Shown: positions 7,970 through 17,408, counted from the stretch's first letter. The stretch: DNA of 64,000 nucleotides from Achromobacter animicus (GCF_902859585.1 NZ_CADIJM010000001.1:62001-126000); one strand, 5' to 3'. Translations and numbers: made by a program. The notes: generated by a model from the letters alone, not told the origin.

Positions 7970-9541
7970 TTACTTGTCCGAAACCTTGGTGACCATCATG
8001 GCGGCCGTGCGGTCGCTGGTCATCGGCGTGACCTTCAGGCCCTTCTTGGTGGCCCAGATGTTCTTGTAGTGGAACAGCGGGATGATGCCGACGTCATCGG
8101 ACACGAGCTTGACGGAGTCGCGCAGGATGGCTTCACGCTTGGCCACGTCGAATTCCGAGGTGGATTGCTCCAGCGCGGCGTCGACCTTGGCGTTCGTGTA
8201 GTGGCCCCAGTTGGACGCGCCCAGGCCCTTCTTGGCGTCGACCGTGGCCAGGATGTTGACCAGCGCGTAGCTGGCTTCACCCGTGCCGTTGCCCCACGCC
8301 AGCATGCTGACGGCGAATTCGTTCTTGTTGGCGCGGCCCGAGTACACGGCCCACGGCACGACTTCCACTTGCGTCTTCACGCCCACGCGGGTCCAGAACT
8401 GCGCCACCGCCTGGGCCGTTTCCGGGCCTTGCGGGTAGCGGTCGTTGGGGACGTGCATGGTCAGCTTGAAGCCATCCGGGAAGCCCGCTTCGGCCAGCAG
8501 CTTCTTGGCTTGCGCGACATCGTTCGGGATGTCCTTGATTTCGGGGTTGTAGCCGAAGGTGCCCTTGGGCATCCACTGGTTGGCTTCGGTGGCGGCGCCT
8601 TGCAGGATGCGGTCGGCGATGGCCTTGCGATTGATGGCCAGGTTCAGCGCCTGGCGCACGCGCACGTCCAGGAGCGGGTTCTTGTCCAGCGGCTTGCCGT
8701 TGTTGTCGGTGATGTACTGGTTGGGCGCGGGGTTGAAGCTGGGTTGCAGCAGCATGACGCGCAGGCCGTCGTACGGGTAGACCGAGATGTTCGAGGCCTT
8801 TTGCAGCTTGGCCAGGTCGGACACCGAGACCTTGTCGATCACGTCCACGTCGCCGGCCAAGAGAGCGGCGGTGCGGGCGGCGGCGTTGTTGATGTAGCGG
8901 TAGTTGACCTTTTCCCAGATCTGCTTGTCGCCCCAGTAGGCGTCGTTGCGTTCCATCAGGACGCGGTCGCCGGGGGTGTACGAGACGAACTTGTAGGGGC
9001 CGGTGCCGACCATGGCCTTGCCCGAGTTGTAGTCTTCGGTCGACGACTTTTCGCCGACGTGCTTGCTGACGACGTGGATGGACGCCAGGTTCAGGGGCAG
9101 GTCGGGGTTCGGGGCCTTGGTCTTGACGATGAGCGTCAGCGGGTCCTTGGCGGTCATCGTGTCGATGGTGCGCAGGTAGCCGGCGTAGGTGGCGACGCTG
9201 CCGGGCACGCCGCGCGCGCGGGTGTAGGAGTAGATCAGGTCGTCGGCGGTGAACGGCGTGCCGTCCTGCCACTTGACGCCTTCACGCAGCTTGAATTCCC
9301 AGGTGGTGTTGTCCAGCGGCTTCCAGCTCACGGCCAGACCCGGCTGCAGCTTGTTCCACTTGTTCTCGATCAGGAGGTCCCAGAAGTGCAGGGCCACCGA
9401 GCGGTCGCCGGCGTGGTTGTTCAACTGCGGGTCCAGCGACGACAGCGGGTCGGCAAAACCGATCGACAGGTTGTCGGCGGAGGCCGCAGCCGAGGCGCCC
9501 AGGATGGCGGCGGTGAGGGTCGAGAGAATCAGGCGTTTCAT
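7970..9541 (-). CDS. ABC transporter substrate-binding protein (SBP_bac_5, peptide/opine type)
   Basis: The start at 9541 gives MKRLILSTLTAAILGASAAASA, a clear Sec signal peptide cleaved about residue 22; longer frames run into the preceding ATPase region. The mature protein (about 500 aa) has family-5 features: DPLSSLDPQLNN near the N-terminus, WEFKLREGVKWQDGTPFTADDLIYS, GTGPYKFVSYTPGDRVLMERND and VRQALNLAINRKAI. This class binds peptides, opines, glutathione or similar ligands in the periplasm; the ligand here cannot be told. It is encoded right after the second ATPase gene (75-bp gap). Confidence 0.9.
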   Translation of the reverse strand: MKRLILSTLTAAILGASAAASADNLSIGFADPLSSLDPQLNNHAGDRSVALHFWDLLIENKWNKLQPGLAVSWKPLDNTTWEFKLREGVKWQDGTPFTADDLIYSYTRARGVPGSVATYAGYLRTIDTMTAKDPLTLIVKTKAPNPDLPLNLASIHVVSKHVGEKSSTEDYNSGKAMVGTGPYKFVSYTPGDRVLMERNDAYWGDKQIWEKVNYRYINNAAARTAALLAGDVDVIDKVSVSDLAKLQKASNISVYPYDGLRVMLLQPSFNPAPNQYITDNNGKPLDKNPLLDVRVRQALNLAINRKAIADRILQGAATEANQWMPKGTFGYNPEIKDIPNDVAQAKKLLAEAGFPDGFKLTMHVPNDRYPQGPETAQAVAQFWTRVGVKTQVEVVPWAVYSGRANKNEFAVSMLAWGNGTGEASYALVNILATVDAKKGLGASNWGHYTNAKVDAALEQSTSEFDVAKREAILRDSVKLVSDDVGIIPLFHYKNIWATKKGLKVTPMTSDRTAAMMVTKVSDK

Positions 9542-9615
9542 TGTCCGGGATCCTTGGTAGAGGGGGAACGGAGTGGGTCCATTGACCGCGGCGGTCGTGC
9601 CGCAGTCATTGATCG

Positions 9616-10635
9616 TCAGGCCATGTCGTTCAGGTGACAGGCGCTCAGGTGGTTGATGGCGATTCCCTTCAATGTGGGAACCTCGGTCTTGCAGCGCGGC
9701 ATCGCGTGCGGACATCGCGGATGGAAATGGCAGCCGGTAGGCGGGTTGAGCGGGCTGGGGATCTCGCCCTTGATCGCGGTAAAGGTCTTGTGGCGCGACT
9801 TCAGGGTGGGAATCTCGGCCAGCAGCGCCTGGGTGTACGGGTGGTTGGGACGCTGGAAGACTTCTTCCACCGTCGCCGTTTCCACGACGCGGCCCAGGTA
9901 CATGATGACGACGCGGTCGGACAGGTGTTCGACCACGCCCAGGTCGTGGCTGATGAAGAGATACGTCAGGTTCAGCTCTTCGCGCAGGTCCATGAACAGG
10001 TTCAGGATCTGCGCCTGGATCGACACATCCAGCGCGGCCACGGCCTCGTCGCATACCAGCATGGACGGCTGCACGGCCAGCGCGCGGGCAATGCCGATGC
10101 GTTGGCGCTGGCCGCCGCTGAACTGGTGCGGATAGCGCTGGCGCAGGGCGGGGTCCAGGCCCGCGCGCTCGAGTTGCGCGCTGACGTAGTCATCGAAGTC
10201 GCCGTTGCCGACCAGACCATGAATGCGCGCCGCTTCGCCGACGATCTCGTCCACGCGCAGGCGCGGGTTGAGGCTGGCATAGGGGTCCTGGAAGATCATC
10301 TGCACCTTCAGGCGCGCGGCGTGGGCTTCGGCCGCGTTCATGTCGGCCGGGCGCACGCCGTTGATGCGGACCTCGCCGCCGGACGGCGTGAGCAGGCCGG
10401 CCGCGATGCGGCCCAGCGTGGACTTGCCGCAGCCGGATTCGCCGACCAGACCGACGACTTCGCCGGGGTTCACGATGAGATCGACATGGTCCACGGCACG
10501 CGTGATGGCGGGCGGCTTGGACAGGCCCAGCGATTGCATCGCGCGGCCGGCGGCGCCGATCTTGCGTTCGCCGAAGCGCTTGCTGACCTGGCGCAGGTCG
10601 ATCAGCGGGGTGGGGGCGTTGGCGTTTGCGCTCAT
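9616..10635 (-). CDS. oligopeptide-type ABC transporter ATPase (OppF/DppF-like)
   Basis: The 339-aa ATPase has Walker [11 protein letters not shown]-loop region [13 protein letters not shown], signature [14 protein letters not shown], Walker [12 protein letters not shown] and switch His in ISHDLGVV. The C-terminal oligopeptide extension has C-rich [15 protein letters not shown], the Fe-S-like Cys cluster common in Opp/Dpp ATPases. It pairs with the next ATPase as the two nucleotide-binding subunits. Its start overlaps the preceding stop by 4 bp (10632-10635), which suggests translational coupling. Confidence 0.92.
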   Translation of the reverse strand: MSANANAPTPLIDLRQVSKRFGERKIGAAGRAMQSLGLSKPPAITRAVDHVDLIVNPGEVVGLVGESGCGKSTLGRIAAGLLTPSGGEVRINGVRPADMNAAEAHAARLKVQMIFQDPYASLNPRLRVDEIVGEAARIHGLVGNGDFDDYVSAQLERAGLDPALRQRYPHQFSGGQRQRIGIARALAVQPSMLVCDEAVAALDVSIQAQILNLFMDLREELNLTYLFISHDLGVVEHLSDRVVIMYLGRVVETATVEEVFQRPNHPYTQALLAEIPTLKSRHKTFTAIKGEIPSPLNPPTGCHFHPRCPHAMPRCKTEVPTLKGIAINHLSACHLNDMA

Positions 10636-11645
10636 GCCGCCACCTCGCGGTGGATCTGGATGGAAGGATGGAAGCAGCGCACGTCGTGGTCGGGTAAGGC
10701 TTGGGTGATGCCGGGTTGCTGGCCGCAGGCGGCGGTGGCGCGCGCGCAGCGCGCCGCGAACGCACAGCCGGCCGGCAGGTGCAGCAGGTTCGGCGTCATG
10801 CCGGGAATCTGGCGCAGGCGCTGCCCGCGCTGGTTGTTGCTGGGCAGGCTGTCGATCAGGCCCACGGTGTACGGGTGCTGCGGACGGTCCAGCACGTCGT
10901 CGACCTTGCCGTGTTCGACGATGCGGCCGGCGTACATGACGGCCACGTCGTCGGCCAGGCCGGCCACCACGGAAAGATCGTGCGTGATCCAGATGAGGCT
11001 GGTGCCATGCTGCTGCGCGAGCTTCTGCACTTCGGACAGGATCTGCGCCTGGATGGTGACGTCCAGCGCGGTGGTGGGTTCGTCGGCAATGATGAGATCC
11101 GGGCGGTGCAGCATGGCAATGGCAATGGCCACGCGCTGGCGCATGCCGCCGGACAGTTGATGCGGGTAGGCCAGCAGGCGTTCCTCGGGGCTGGGAATGC
11201 CCATCATGCCCAGCGTGTCGCGCGCCAGGATGCGGGCCTCGGCCTTGCTCATCTTGTTATGGGCGCGCACGGTCTCGATCATCTGCACGTCCACCCGCAG
11301 CACGGGGTTCAGCGTCATCATCGGATCCTGGAAGATCATGGCGATGCGGTTGCCCTGCAGCTTGCGCAACTCGCGCGGCGCCAGCTTGGTCAGGTCGCGT
11401 CCCTGGAACAGGACCTCGCCGCCGGCGATGCGGCCCGGCGCATCGACCAGACCCATGATGGAGAAGCCCGTCACGGACTTGCCCGAGCCGGATTCGCCGA
11501 CCAGGCCCAGAATCTTGCCGCGTTCCAGCTTAAAAGAGACGCCATCCACGGCGGGCAGCACGCCCGCGCGGGTATGGAATTGCGTGCGCAGGTTGCGCAC
11601 TTCAAGCGTGGCCGGCGCGCCTGCCGAGGCGGTGCGGTCGGTCAT
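10632..11645 (-). CDS. oligopeptide-type ABC transporter ATPase (OppD/DppD-like)
   Basis: The start at 11645 (MTDRTAS) overlaps the permease stop by 4 bp. The 337-aa protein has Walker [25 protein letters not shown], signature [15 protein letters not shown], Walker [13 protein letters not shown] and ITHDLSVV. The C-terminal extension has [15 protein letters not shown] with the usual Cys spacing. It is the first of two different ATPases, as in all Opp/Dpp-type importers. Confidence 0.92.
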   Translation of the reverse strand: MTDRTASAGAPATLEVRNLRTQFHTRAGVLPAVDGVSFKLERGKILGLVGESGSGKSVTGFSIMGLVDAPGRIAGGEVLFQGRDLTKLAPRELRKLQGNRIAMIFQDPMMTLNPVLRVDVQMIETVRAHNKMSKAEARILARDTLGMMGIPSPEERLLAYPHQLSGGMRQRVAIAIAMLHRPDLIIADEPTTALDVTIQAQILSEVQKLAQQHGTSLIWITHDLSVVAGLADDVAVMYAGRIVEHGKVDDVLDRPQHPYTVGLIDSLPSNNQRGQRLRQIPGMTPNLLHLPAGCAFAARCARATAACGQQPGITQALPDHDVRCFHPSIQIHREVAA

Positions 11646-12559
11646 TTGTGAGTCCTCGGGTTCAGCACGTCGCGCAGGCGGTCGCCCACCAGGTTGATCG
11701 CCACGATGGTGATGAGCAGCGCGATGCCGGGGTAGAAGCTGATCCAGTATTCGCCGGACAGCATGTATTGGAAGCCGTTGGAAATCAGCAGGCCCAGCGA
11801 CGGTTCGGTCACCGGCACGCCGAGGCCCAGGAAGCTCAGCGTGGCTTCCAGCGTGATGGCGCGCGCGATCTGCAGGGTGCCGATCACGATCAGCGGCGGC
11901 AGGCAGTTGGGCAGGATGTGCTTCAACATGATCCGCCAGTTGGGAATGTCCAGGCAGCGGGCAGCTTCGACGTATTCGCGGCGGCGTTCGACCAGGGCCT
12001 GGCCGCGCGCGGTGCGGGCGTAGTAGGCCCATTCCAGGATCACGAGCGTCAGCACCACGTTGCCCACGCCCTTGCCCAGATAGGCCAGGATCATCATGGC
12101 CACCAGGATCGACGGGAACGACAGGATCAGGTCCACGAGACGCATGATGAAGGCGTCGACCTTGCCGCCTGCGTAGGCAGCCAACAGACCCAGCAGCGTG
12201 CCGATGACGCCGGCGATCAGCGCCGAGCCTACGCCCACCATCAGGCTGATGCGCAGGCCGTACAGGATGCCGGACAACAGGTCGCGGCCCTGGCCGTCGG
12301 TGCCCAGCCAGTAATGAAAGGTCTCCAGGCCGTTCATGGTGCCGGGCGGCAGGCGCGAGTCCAGCACGTCGATCTGCAGCAGGTCATACGGGTTCTGCGG
12401 CGATATCCAGGGCGCCAGCACGGCAGCCAGGATCAGCAGCGTGGCCACCACCAGGCCCAGCACCGCCGTCTTGGACGACAGGAACTCGGTCAGGTTGCGG
12501 CGCCACGGCGACTCGCGGCGCAGGGCAGGCGCCTGCGCGGTATTGGATACGGAACTCAT
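11642..12559 (-). CDS. ABC transporter permease (OppC/DppC-like)
   Basis: The start at 12559 (MSSVSNT) overlaps the upstream permease stop by ATGA. The 305-aa protein has an N-terminal membrane segment (TAVLGLVVATLLILAAVLAP), the OppC_N-type entry PQNPYDLLQIDVLDSR, then GTDGQGRDLLSGILYGLRIS, typical of DppC/OppC. The EAA loop region VEAARCLDIPNWRIMLKHILPN contacts the ATPases. About six membrane segments are expected. It forms the inner-membrane channel with the adjacent DppB-like protein. Confidence 0.9.
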   Translation of the reverse strand: MSSVSNTAQAPALRRESPWRRNLTEFLSSKTAVLGLVVATLLILAAVLAPWISPQNPYDLLQIDVLDSRLPPGTMNGLETFHYWLGTDGQGRDLLSGILYGLRISLMVGVGSALIAGVIGTLLGLLAAYAGGKVDAFIMRLVDLILSFPSILVAMMILAYLGKGVGNVVLTLVILEWAYYARTARGQALVERRREYVEAARCLDIPNWRIMLKHILPNCLPPLIVIGTLQIARAITLEATLSFLGLGVPVTEPSLGLLISNGFQYMLSGEYWISFYPGIALLITIVAINLVGDRLRDVLNPRTHK

Positions 12560-13530
12560 GCCGTGGCCTCCAGCCGTACCCGGGGGTCCAGCACTTTGTA
12601 CAGAATGTCGACGATCAGGTTCAGCGTCACGAACAGGCACACCACCACGATCAGGTAGGCCACGATCACGGGGCGGTCCAGCGCGTTCAGGCTGTCCAGG
12701 ATCAGCTTGCCGGCGCCGGGCCAGGCAAAGATGCTTTCGGTGATGACGGCAAATGCGATGGTCGAACCGAGTTCCAGGCCCAGCACCGTCACCAGCGGAA
12801 TCATGGTGTTGCGCAGCACGTGCACACAGACCACGCGGAACGGCGACAGGCCCTTGGCGCGCGCGAACTTCACGAAGTCCAGCGGCATCACGTCGCGCAC
12901 GCCGGCGCGGGTCAGGCGGATCACCAAAGAGATCTTGAAGAGCGACAGGTTGAACGCCGGCAGGATCAGGTGGCGCCAGCCGTCGGCCGTCAGCCACGAC
13001 CACTGAAAGCCCAGGAACTCCACCGTCTGGCCGCGGCCGCTGGCCGGCAGCCAGCCGAGCGAAACGCTGAACGCCATGATGAGCATCAGCGCCACCCAGA
13101 ACGTGGGCAGCGAGAAACCGACGATGCTGCCCGCCATGATCATCTTGGACGCGCGGCTGTCGGGGTACAGGCCGGCGAACAGGCCCAGCGGCAGGCCGAC
13201 GATGACGGCAAACGACAGGGCGGTGATCGCCAGTTCAAGCGTGGCCGGCAGGCGCTGAATCACCAGTTCGATCGCCGGGATGTTGTAGACGAAGCTATTG
13301 CCCAGGTTGCCGTGCAGCGCGCCGTTCAGGAAGGCCAGGTACTGCTGCCACAGGGGCTTGTCCAGGCCGAGTTCGGCGATGATGCGCGCGCGGTCCACCT
13401 GGTCCACGTCCTGGCCGATCAGGATGTCCACGGGGTTGCCGATGGCGTGCAGCCCCACGAAGACGATCAGCGTCATCAGGAACACGACCACGGCGGCTTG
13501 CGCCACGCGGCGTAGCAGCCATGCGGTCAT
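12556..13530 (-). CDS. ABC transporter permease (OppB/DppB-like)
   Basis: The start at 13530 (MTAWLLRRVAQAAVVVFLM) overlaps the monooxygenase stop by 4 bp. The 324-aa protein has the DppB pattern: first membrane segment, a periplasmic loop with GNPVDILIGQDVDQVDRARI, and the EAA motif VKFARAKGLSPFRVVCVHVLRNTMIPLVT. It ends with RVRLEATA. It is the first permease of the importer and is translated together with the DppC-like partner. Confidence 0.9.
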   Translation of the reverse strand: MTAWLLRRVAQAAVVVFLMTLIVFVGLHAIGNPVDILIGQDVDQVDRARIIAELGLDKPLWQQYLAFLNGALHGNLGNSFVYNIPAIELVIQRLPATLELAITALSFAVIVGLPLGLFAGLYPDSRASKMIMAGSIVGFSLPTFWVALMLIMAFSVSLGWLPASGRGQTVEFLGFQWSWLTADGWRHLILPAFNLSLFKISLVIRLTRAGVRDVMPLDFVKFARAKGLSPFRVVCVHVLRNTMIPLVTVLGLELGSTIAFAVITESIFAWPGAGKLILDSLNALDRPVIVAYLIVVVCLFVTLNLIVDILYKVLDPRVRLEATA

Positions 13531-15002
13531 TGCGCGGTCTCCGCCTGCGAAGCGGTCGCCGGCGCAGGGGCTGGGGTCCATTCATCGCCGAACACTTCGG
13601 GCTCAGCAAACGCTTCCATGTTGGCGTAGTGCGTGGCCACGTCTTCGCGGTAGAACAGACCCGCGATGCCTTGCGCCAAGCGCTTGGCGCCTTCGCTGAT
13701 GGCGGGGATGTCGCCCGAGATCGTGCCTTGCGTCAGCGCGGCGGGGTACGAGAAGCAGTGCACGCGATCCAGACCGGGGCAGGCGCCGGGCACTTTTTCC
13801 TGCAGTTCGAAGACGGCGCCCAGGTCGGGCGAATCATGCAGTTCCTGGTCTTCCTCGCCGGCGGGCGGCGTGTAGCGGTCGCCCCAGGCGCGCACGTGAG
13901 GCGCGAGCGGCGCGAATTCCGGCCGCACGGTCCAGTCGATGCGAAAGCCCGTGGAGAAGATCAGGAAGTCCAGCACGAACACGCCCTTGGGCGTGGTGAC
14001 GTGGATCTCGTCATCGATCAGCGCCAGGTCCAGCACGCCACAGCCCAGGTTGAAGAAGGCATTGGGGTGGCGCGACACGCGCAGCGTGCTGCCGCGCGGG
14101 GGCGGCACTTGCGCGGCGTTGATGTAGTGGCGGATCTTCCACTTCCATTCGTCGGGCAGCGTCAGGTGGCCGTGGGTCAGGCCTGGGTTGCCCGCGCCCT
14201 TGCCCTTGTTGATGCGGGGAATGTCGTTGCGGCGGATCAGCAGGTCGACGCTGGCCGCGCCGGCTTCCAGCGCGGTCGCCGCGCTGTCCATGGCGGATGC
14301 GCCCGCGCCCACGACGCCGACGCGCTTGCCGGCCAGCGTGTTGTAGTCCATCACGTCGGACGAATGCGCCCAACGGTCGCGCGGCAGTTTCTTTGCAAAG
14401 TCAGGCACATAGGCGCCGCCCAGGCCGTCGCGGCCCGTGGCCAGCACGACACGGCGGGCCAGGACGGTGCTGCGCCCGGCGGGCGACTGGACGTCCAGTT
14501 CCACCAGCTTGTCGGCGCGCGGCTGCACGGACAGGATGCGGTGTTCGTTGCGCACGTCCAGGTTCAGCACGCGGCGGTACCAGCGCAGGTAGTCCATCCA
14601 TTGCAGGCGCGGGATCTTGTCCAGCGCTTCCCACGCGTCCAGACCGAATTGCGCTTCGAACCAGGCGCGGAAGGTCAGGGCGGGCAGGCCGAGCGCGGGA
14701 CCGGTCAGTTGCTTGGGCGAGCGCAGCGTCTCCATGCGGGCCGTCGTGGCCCACGGGCCTTCGAAGCCTTCGGGCGCCTGATCGAAAATCGGCGCGTCGA
14801 TGCCCAGATGCTTCAACGACGCCGCCGCCGCAAGACCGCCCATGCCGCCGCCGATGATGGCCACGTCCAGCACCTGCTGGCCATCGACCAGCCGGGGCGT
14901 CACCCAGTTCTTGGCGGGCAGTTCCAGCCACGACAGGTCTTGCCGAAGGCGCGCCTCCAGCGCGGGCAGGCCTTGCGGCGGGGTGGCAATGGGCAGATTC
15001 AT
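13527..15002 (-). CDS. FAD-dependent, NAD(P)H-binding monooxygenase-like oxidoreductase
   Basis: The 491-aa protein has two dinucleotide-binding motifs: VAIIGGGMGGLAAAAS (about residue 47, FAD) and VGVVGAGASAMDSAA (about 225, NAD(P)H). The layout resembles flavin-containing/Baeyer-Villiger-type monooxygenases, with LIFSTGFRIDWTVRPEF in the FATGY-like position. The substrate is unknown. It overlaps by ATGA both the LysR gene upstream (14999-15002) and the first permease downstream (13527-13530), so it is tightly tied to the importer; oxidation of an imported compound is the simplest reading. Confidence 0.82.
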   Translation of the reverse strand: MNLPIATPPQGLPALEARLRQDLSWLELPAKNWVTPRLVDGQQVLDVAIIGGGMGGLAAAASLKHLGIDAPIFDQAPEGFEGPWATTARMETLRSPKQLTGPALGLPALTFRAWFEAQFGLDAWEALDKIPRLQWMDYLRWYRRVLNLDVRNEHRILSVQPRADKLVELDVQSPAGRSTVLARRVVLATGRDGLGGAYVPDFAKKLPRDRWAHSSDVMDYNTLAGKRVGVVGAGASAMDSAATALEAGAASVDLLIRRNDIPRINKGKGAGNPGLTHGHLTLPDEWKWKIRHYINAAQVPPPRGSTLRVSRHPNAFFNLGCGVLDLALIDDEIHVTTPKGVFVLDFLIFSTGFRIDWTVRPEFAPLAPHVRAWGDRYTPPAGEEDQELHDSPDLGAVFELQEKVPGACPGLDRVHCFSYPAALTQGTISGDIPAISEGAKRLAQGIAGLFYREDVATHYANMEAFAEPEVFGDEWTPAPAPATASQAETAQ

Positions 15003-15976
15003 GATGCGGGTGTTTCCATAACAGGGGCGTCATCGCCGTAGATCGACTGCAACAGCGCCGAATGCTCGCAGGCGTCGTGCAGCACGAAGCCCGGCAGCAG
15101 GGCTGCGGCGGCTTCGGCCAGTGCGTCCGCCATGGCCTGGCAGGCCGGCGTCAGCGTTTGCGACTGCGGGGTGATGACCCCAAAAAAGAAGGGGATGTCC
15201 AGGTCGATGGGCCGGATCGCCACGCCCGCCACCGGCGAGCCGTAGGCAGTCACGGGTTCCAGCACCGACACGCCAAGCCCGGCGCGGACGGCGGCCAGGG
15301 CATTGACGGACGAATTGGTTTCAATGGTGCCCAGCGCCTGTACGTTGTGCGAGAGGGCCGCGTCCAGACGGCGGCGCAGGCGATAGGGATTGGCCATAGT
15401 GATGAGACGGCGGCCGGCAAGGGCCGACACCGGCACCACGGCATGCTGCGCCACAGGATCGTCTTCGGGCAGGGCGACGACGCAGGGGGCCTGGGCAATC
15501 CAGTGCACGGTCAGGCCGCGGTGTTCCAGCGGCAGGCTGGTCACGCCTAGTTGCGCGGCGCCCGACAGCACGGCGTGCACTACGCGTTCCGGCGAGGCGC
15601 TGCGCAACTGTACGCGTGCGGCGCCAAGGCGGGCTTCGATGCGTTTGAGGGCAGCGGGCACCAGACCGGCGGCGAGTGCGGACGTGGCGGTCACCAGGAG
15701 CGGCTGCGCCTGGCCGCGCGCGATCTCATCGGCCCGCCCGCGGATCTGCTGCAGGCTGGTCAGTGCGCGTTCAACGTCGTCATACAGCAGGAACCCCTGT
15801 TCGGTCGGCGTCACGCGGGGACCGCTGCGCGCGAACAGGGGATAGCCGATTTCGGCCTCCAGTTCCTGCAGCAACCGGCTGATCGCCGGCTGCGAGCGTC
15901 CCAGCAGCCGTCCGGCCGCGGTGACGCTGCCGGTGGACATGACGGCCGCAAAGGCCTCGAGTTGACGGAGTTCCAT
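14999..15976 (-). CDS. LysR-family transcriptional regulator, first gene of the operon
   Basis: The start at 15976 (MELRQLEAFAAVMSTGSVT) is the standard LysR beginning; the 16 residues before it are not family-like. The winged-helix HTH covers about residues 1-60 (TAAGRLLGRSQPAISRLLQELE), followed by a periplasmic-binding-protein-like effector domain to about 300. Total length is 325 aa, normal for the family. Unusually for LysR, it is the leading gene of the operon, not divergent, and its stop overlaps the monooxygenase start by 4 bp, so it may autoregulate the whole unit. Confidence 0.9.
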   Translation of the reverse strand: MELRQLEAFAAVMSTGSVTAAGRLLGRSQPAISRLLQELEAEIGYPLFARSGPRVTPTEQGFLLYDDVERALTSLQQIRGRADEIARGQAQPLLVTATSALAAGLVPAALKRIEARLGAARVQLRSASPERVVHAVLSGAAQLGVTSLPLEHRGLTVHWIAQAPCVVALPEDDPVAQHAVVPVSALAGRRLITMANPYRLRRRLDAALSHNVQALGTIETNSSVNALAAVRAGLGVSVLEPVTAYGSPVAGVAIRPIDLDIPFFFGVITPQSQTLTPACQAMADALAEAAAALLPGFVLHDACEHSALLQSIYGDDAPVMETPAS

Positions 15977-16232
15977 TGGTCTTGATTTATGCCAAGGACG
16001 AATTCTGGCCGCTCGAGTATGCACCCTACAAATACTAAAAAGGCATAAGTAAATTCCCTAGATGCGAATGACCGCACATTTTTAATTACCGCGAGTTATT
16101 TCAAGGACTTAGGGTAAGTCCTGAGGGGAGCGGTGTCCGGCGCGCTAAGAGAAGGCGCAGCCGCTGAAGGACGATTCAGCGCCGCACAGGCTCGATTCCA
16201 GCCATGGAAATGGGGAAGGCCGGGGAGAAGCG

Positions 16233-16535
16233 CTAGGACCCGTCGGGTCCGGCTTGTGCGCCCTGAATCGGCGCATGGGAGGCCAGAAGCGCACGGCCTT
16301 TTTCCGTCAGCACCAGGACGGCTTCGCCCTTCACGGTGCTTTGCTCCTGCGTCATGTCGATCAGGCCATTCGCCGTGGCGTCTTCCCAGGCCGACAGCCT
16401 GGGGCAGTGGGTACGCCACGCTTCCATGGTCTCTGCGTAAGTGCGAGGACGCGCCGCAATCCACAGCAGGAATTGCACGAGGTTGCCCTGTTGTGACGCG
16501 CCGGATTCCAATTCTGCTTGCGAAGGGTCAGACAT
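16233..16535 (-). CDS. hypothetical protein, 100 aa, winged-helix-like
   Basis: A small soluble protein with NLVQFLLWIAARPRTYAETMEAWRTHCPRLSAWEDA, then VLVLTEKGRALLASH, which resembles the end of a winged-helix domain (LTxKGRxLL). The family is not recognised. It lies 67 bp downstream of the 97-aa gene that has the LexA-type box and could be in the same transcript. No terminator hairpin is obvious between them. Confidence 0.6.
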   Translation of the reverse strand: MSDPSQAELESGASQQGNLVQFLLWIAARPRTYAETMEAWRTHCPRLSAWEDATANGLIDMTQEQSTVKGEAVLVLTEKGRALLASHAPIQGAQAGPDGS

Positions 16536-16602
16536 GGGACATCTCCGTTCTGGGCCAGGATGCGCCTTTGACGATACTCCCGCGCCCGTCTGCGCTCCAG
16601 CG

Positions 16603-16896
16603 CTATCTGGGAGCCATCCCCTTGCGCAACCGGTTGGAGGGTTCCAGCAGCGCGTCTTTCATGTCGTCGCGCTCCAGCACGCAGGGTTCGCGGTGCAGGT
16701 CGCGTATGAAATCGTCGTAGAGGTCGCCGGTGATGCCGGCCGGGCGCTTGAAGTCGCCGGATAGCTGATAAGCGCGCAGCAAGATCGAACGCAGCCGCTT
16801 GACCTCCCAAAGCAGGGTGATCACATCGGGGTTCCAGGGCTGACGCTCGCGGATGCACCGCAGGTCGGCGTGGGAAAGGGGGTTTTTGAACGGCAT
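16603..16896 (-). CDS. hypothetical protein, 97 aa, probable SOS gene
   Basis: The protein is small and charged (SHADLRCIRERQPWNPD, LLWEVKRLRSILLRAYQL, GDLYDDFIRDLHREPCVLE), with no signal or membrane segment. The family is not recognised. Its start is 11 bp downstream of a perfect CTG-N10-CAG LexA-type box that overlaps a TATACT -10-like sequence. The identical 16-bp box stands before the FAN1-like gene at 49695, so DNA-damage induction is a sound inference. Regulation is the main clue; the function is unknown. Confidence 0.65.
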   Translation of the reverse strand: MPFKNPLSHADLRCIRERQPWNPDVITLLWEVKRLRSILLRAYQLSGDFKRPAGITGDLYDDFIRDLHREPCVLERDDMKDALLEPSNRLRKGMAPR

Positions 16897-16907
16897 GGCG
16901 GAAAATA

Positions 16908-16923
16908 CTGTTTATTTATCCAG
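16908..16923 (-). promoter_or_regulatory. LexA-type (SOS) box
   Basis: Read leftward, the sequence is CTGGATAAATAAACAG: a CTG-N10-CAG LexA core with an A+T-rich spacer. A TATACT -10-like hexamer (complement of 16922-16927) overlaps it. The same 16 bases occur at 49661-49676. Confidence 0.75.
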
Positions 16924-17084
16924 TATAGTCCGCCGGGATGAAAGGCAGGCGTCGGTGTTTACAGCAATGGCGCCCACTTCGTGGGAACGGGTAACGCCGC
17001 AATACCGAATGTGAGAATTGTTGAGCCTTTGAAGCCCCGTCGTCCGTACCATTCCGTGAAAGCAAAATGAAAGGGAGTGGAGCG

Positions 17085-17348
17085 ATGCTGTGCGGCCAAT
17101 GTGCGGCCATCACCGTGGATCAGGCGGGGGCGCCGGGGCATGAAAACCTGATCAGCCTGGGCCATGTCCGGTCGTTGCCCCTGGTGCAACGCGGCGTCAC
17201 GCACGAGGCATTCACGTGCGGCGAATGCGGCGCCAATTGGGATTATCTGCACGATCGGCGCAACCCGGCATCGGGTTGGGCACTTTGTGATCGCACCATG
17301 CCCGCCCCGCAACGGTCCATCGATCCGCCGGCCGTGGAAGCGGCCTGA
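17085..17348 (+). CDS. hypothetical protein with two CxxC pairs
   Basis: The start at 17085 (MLCGQC) has AGGGAG/GGAG just upstream; an in-frame ATG at 17067 would add six residues. The 87-aa protein carries CGQC at the N-terminus and CGEC in the middle (FTCGECGANWDYLHDR), which suggests a small zinc ribbon. The C-terminus is Pro/Ala-rich. The family is not recognised. Confidence 0.6.
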   Translation: MLCGQCAAITVDQAGAPGHENLISLGHVRSLPLVQRGVTHEAFTCGECGANWDYLHDRRNPASGWALCDRTMPAPQRSIDPPAVEAA

Positions 17349-17353
17349 AAAAT

Positions 17354-17378
17354 GGCCTGCCGGTCAATCCGGCAGGCC
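17354..17378 (-). terminator. terminator after D-2-hydroxyacid dehydrogenase
   Basis: GGCCTGCCGG (17354-17363), a 5-nt loop and CCGGCAGGCC (17369-17378) pair perfectly. Read leftward the hairpin is followed by ATTTTTC, giving an intrinsic terminator for the leftward gene ending at 17409. It probably also ends the rightward gene at 17348. Confidence 0.75.
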
Positions 17379-17408
17379 GCGCAAACCTCAGTAGTCAGCT
17401 GTTGCGCG

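Noticed and set aside
7847-9637. Rightward 596-codon frame opposite the ABC binding protein
   Set aside because: Shadow frame; repetitive Val/Gly/Arg composition and no start signal.
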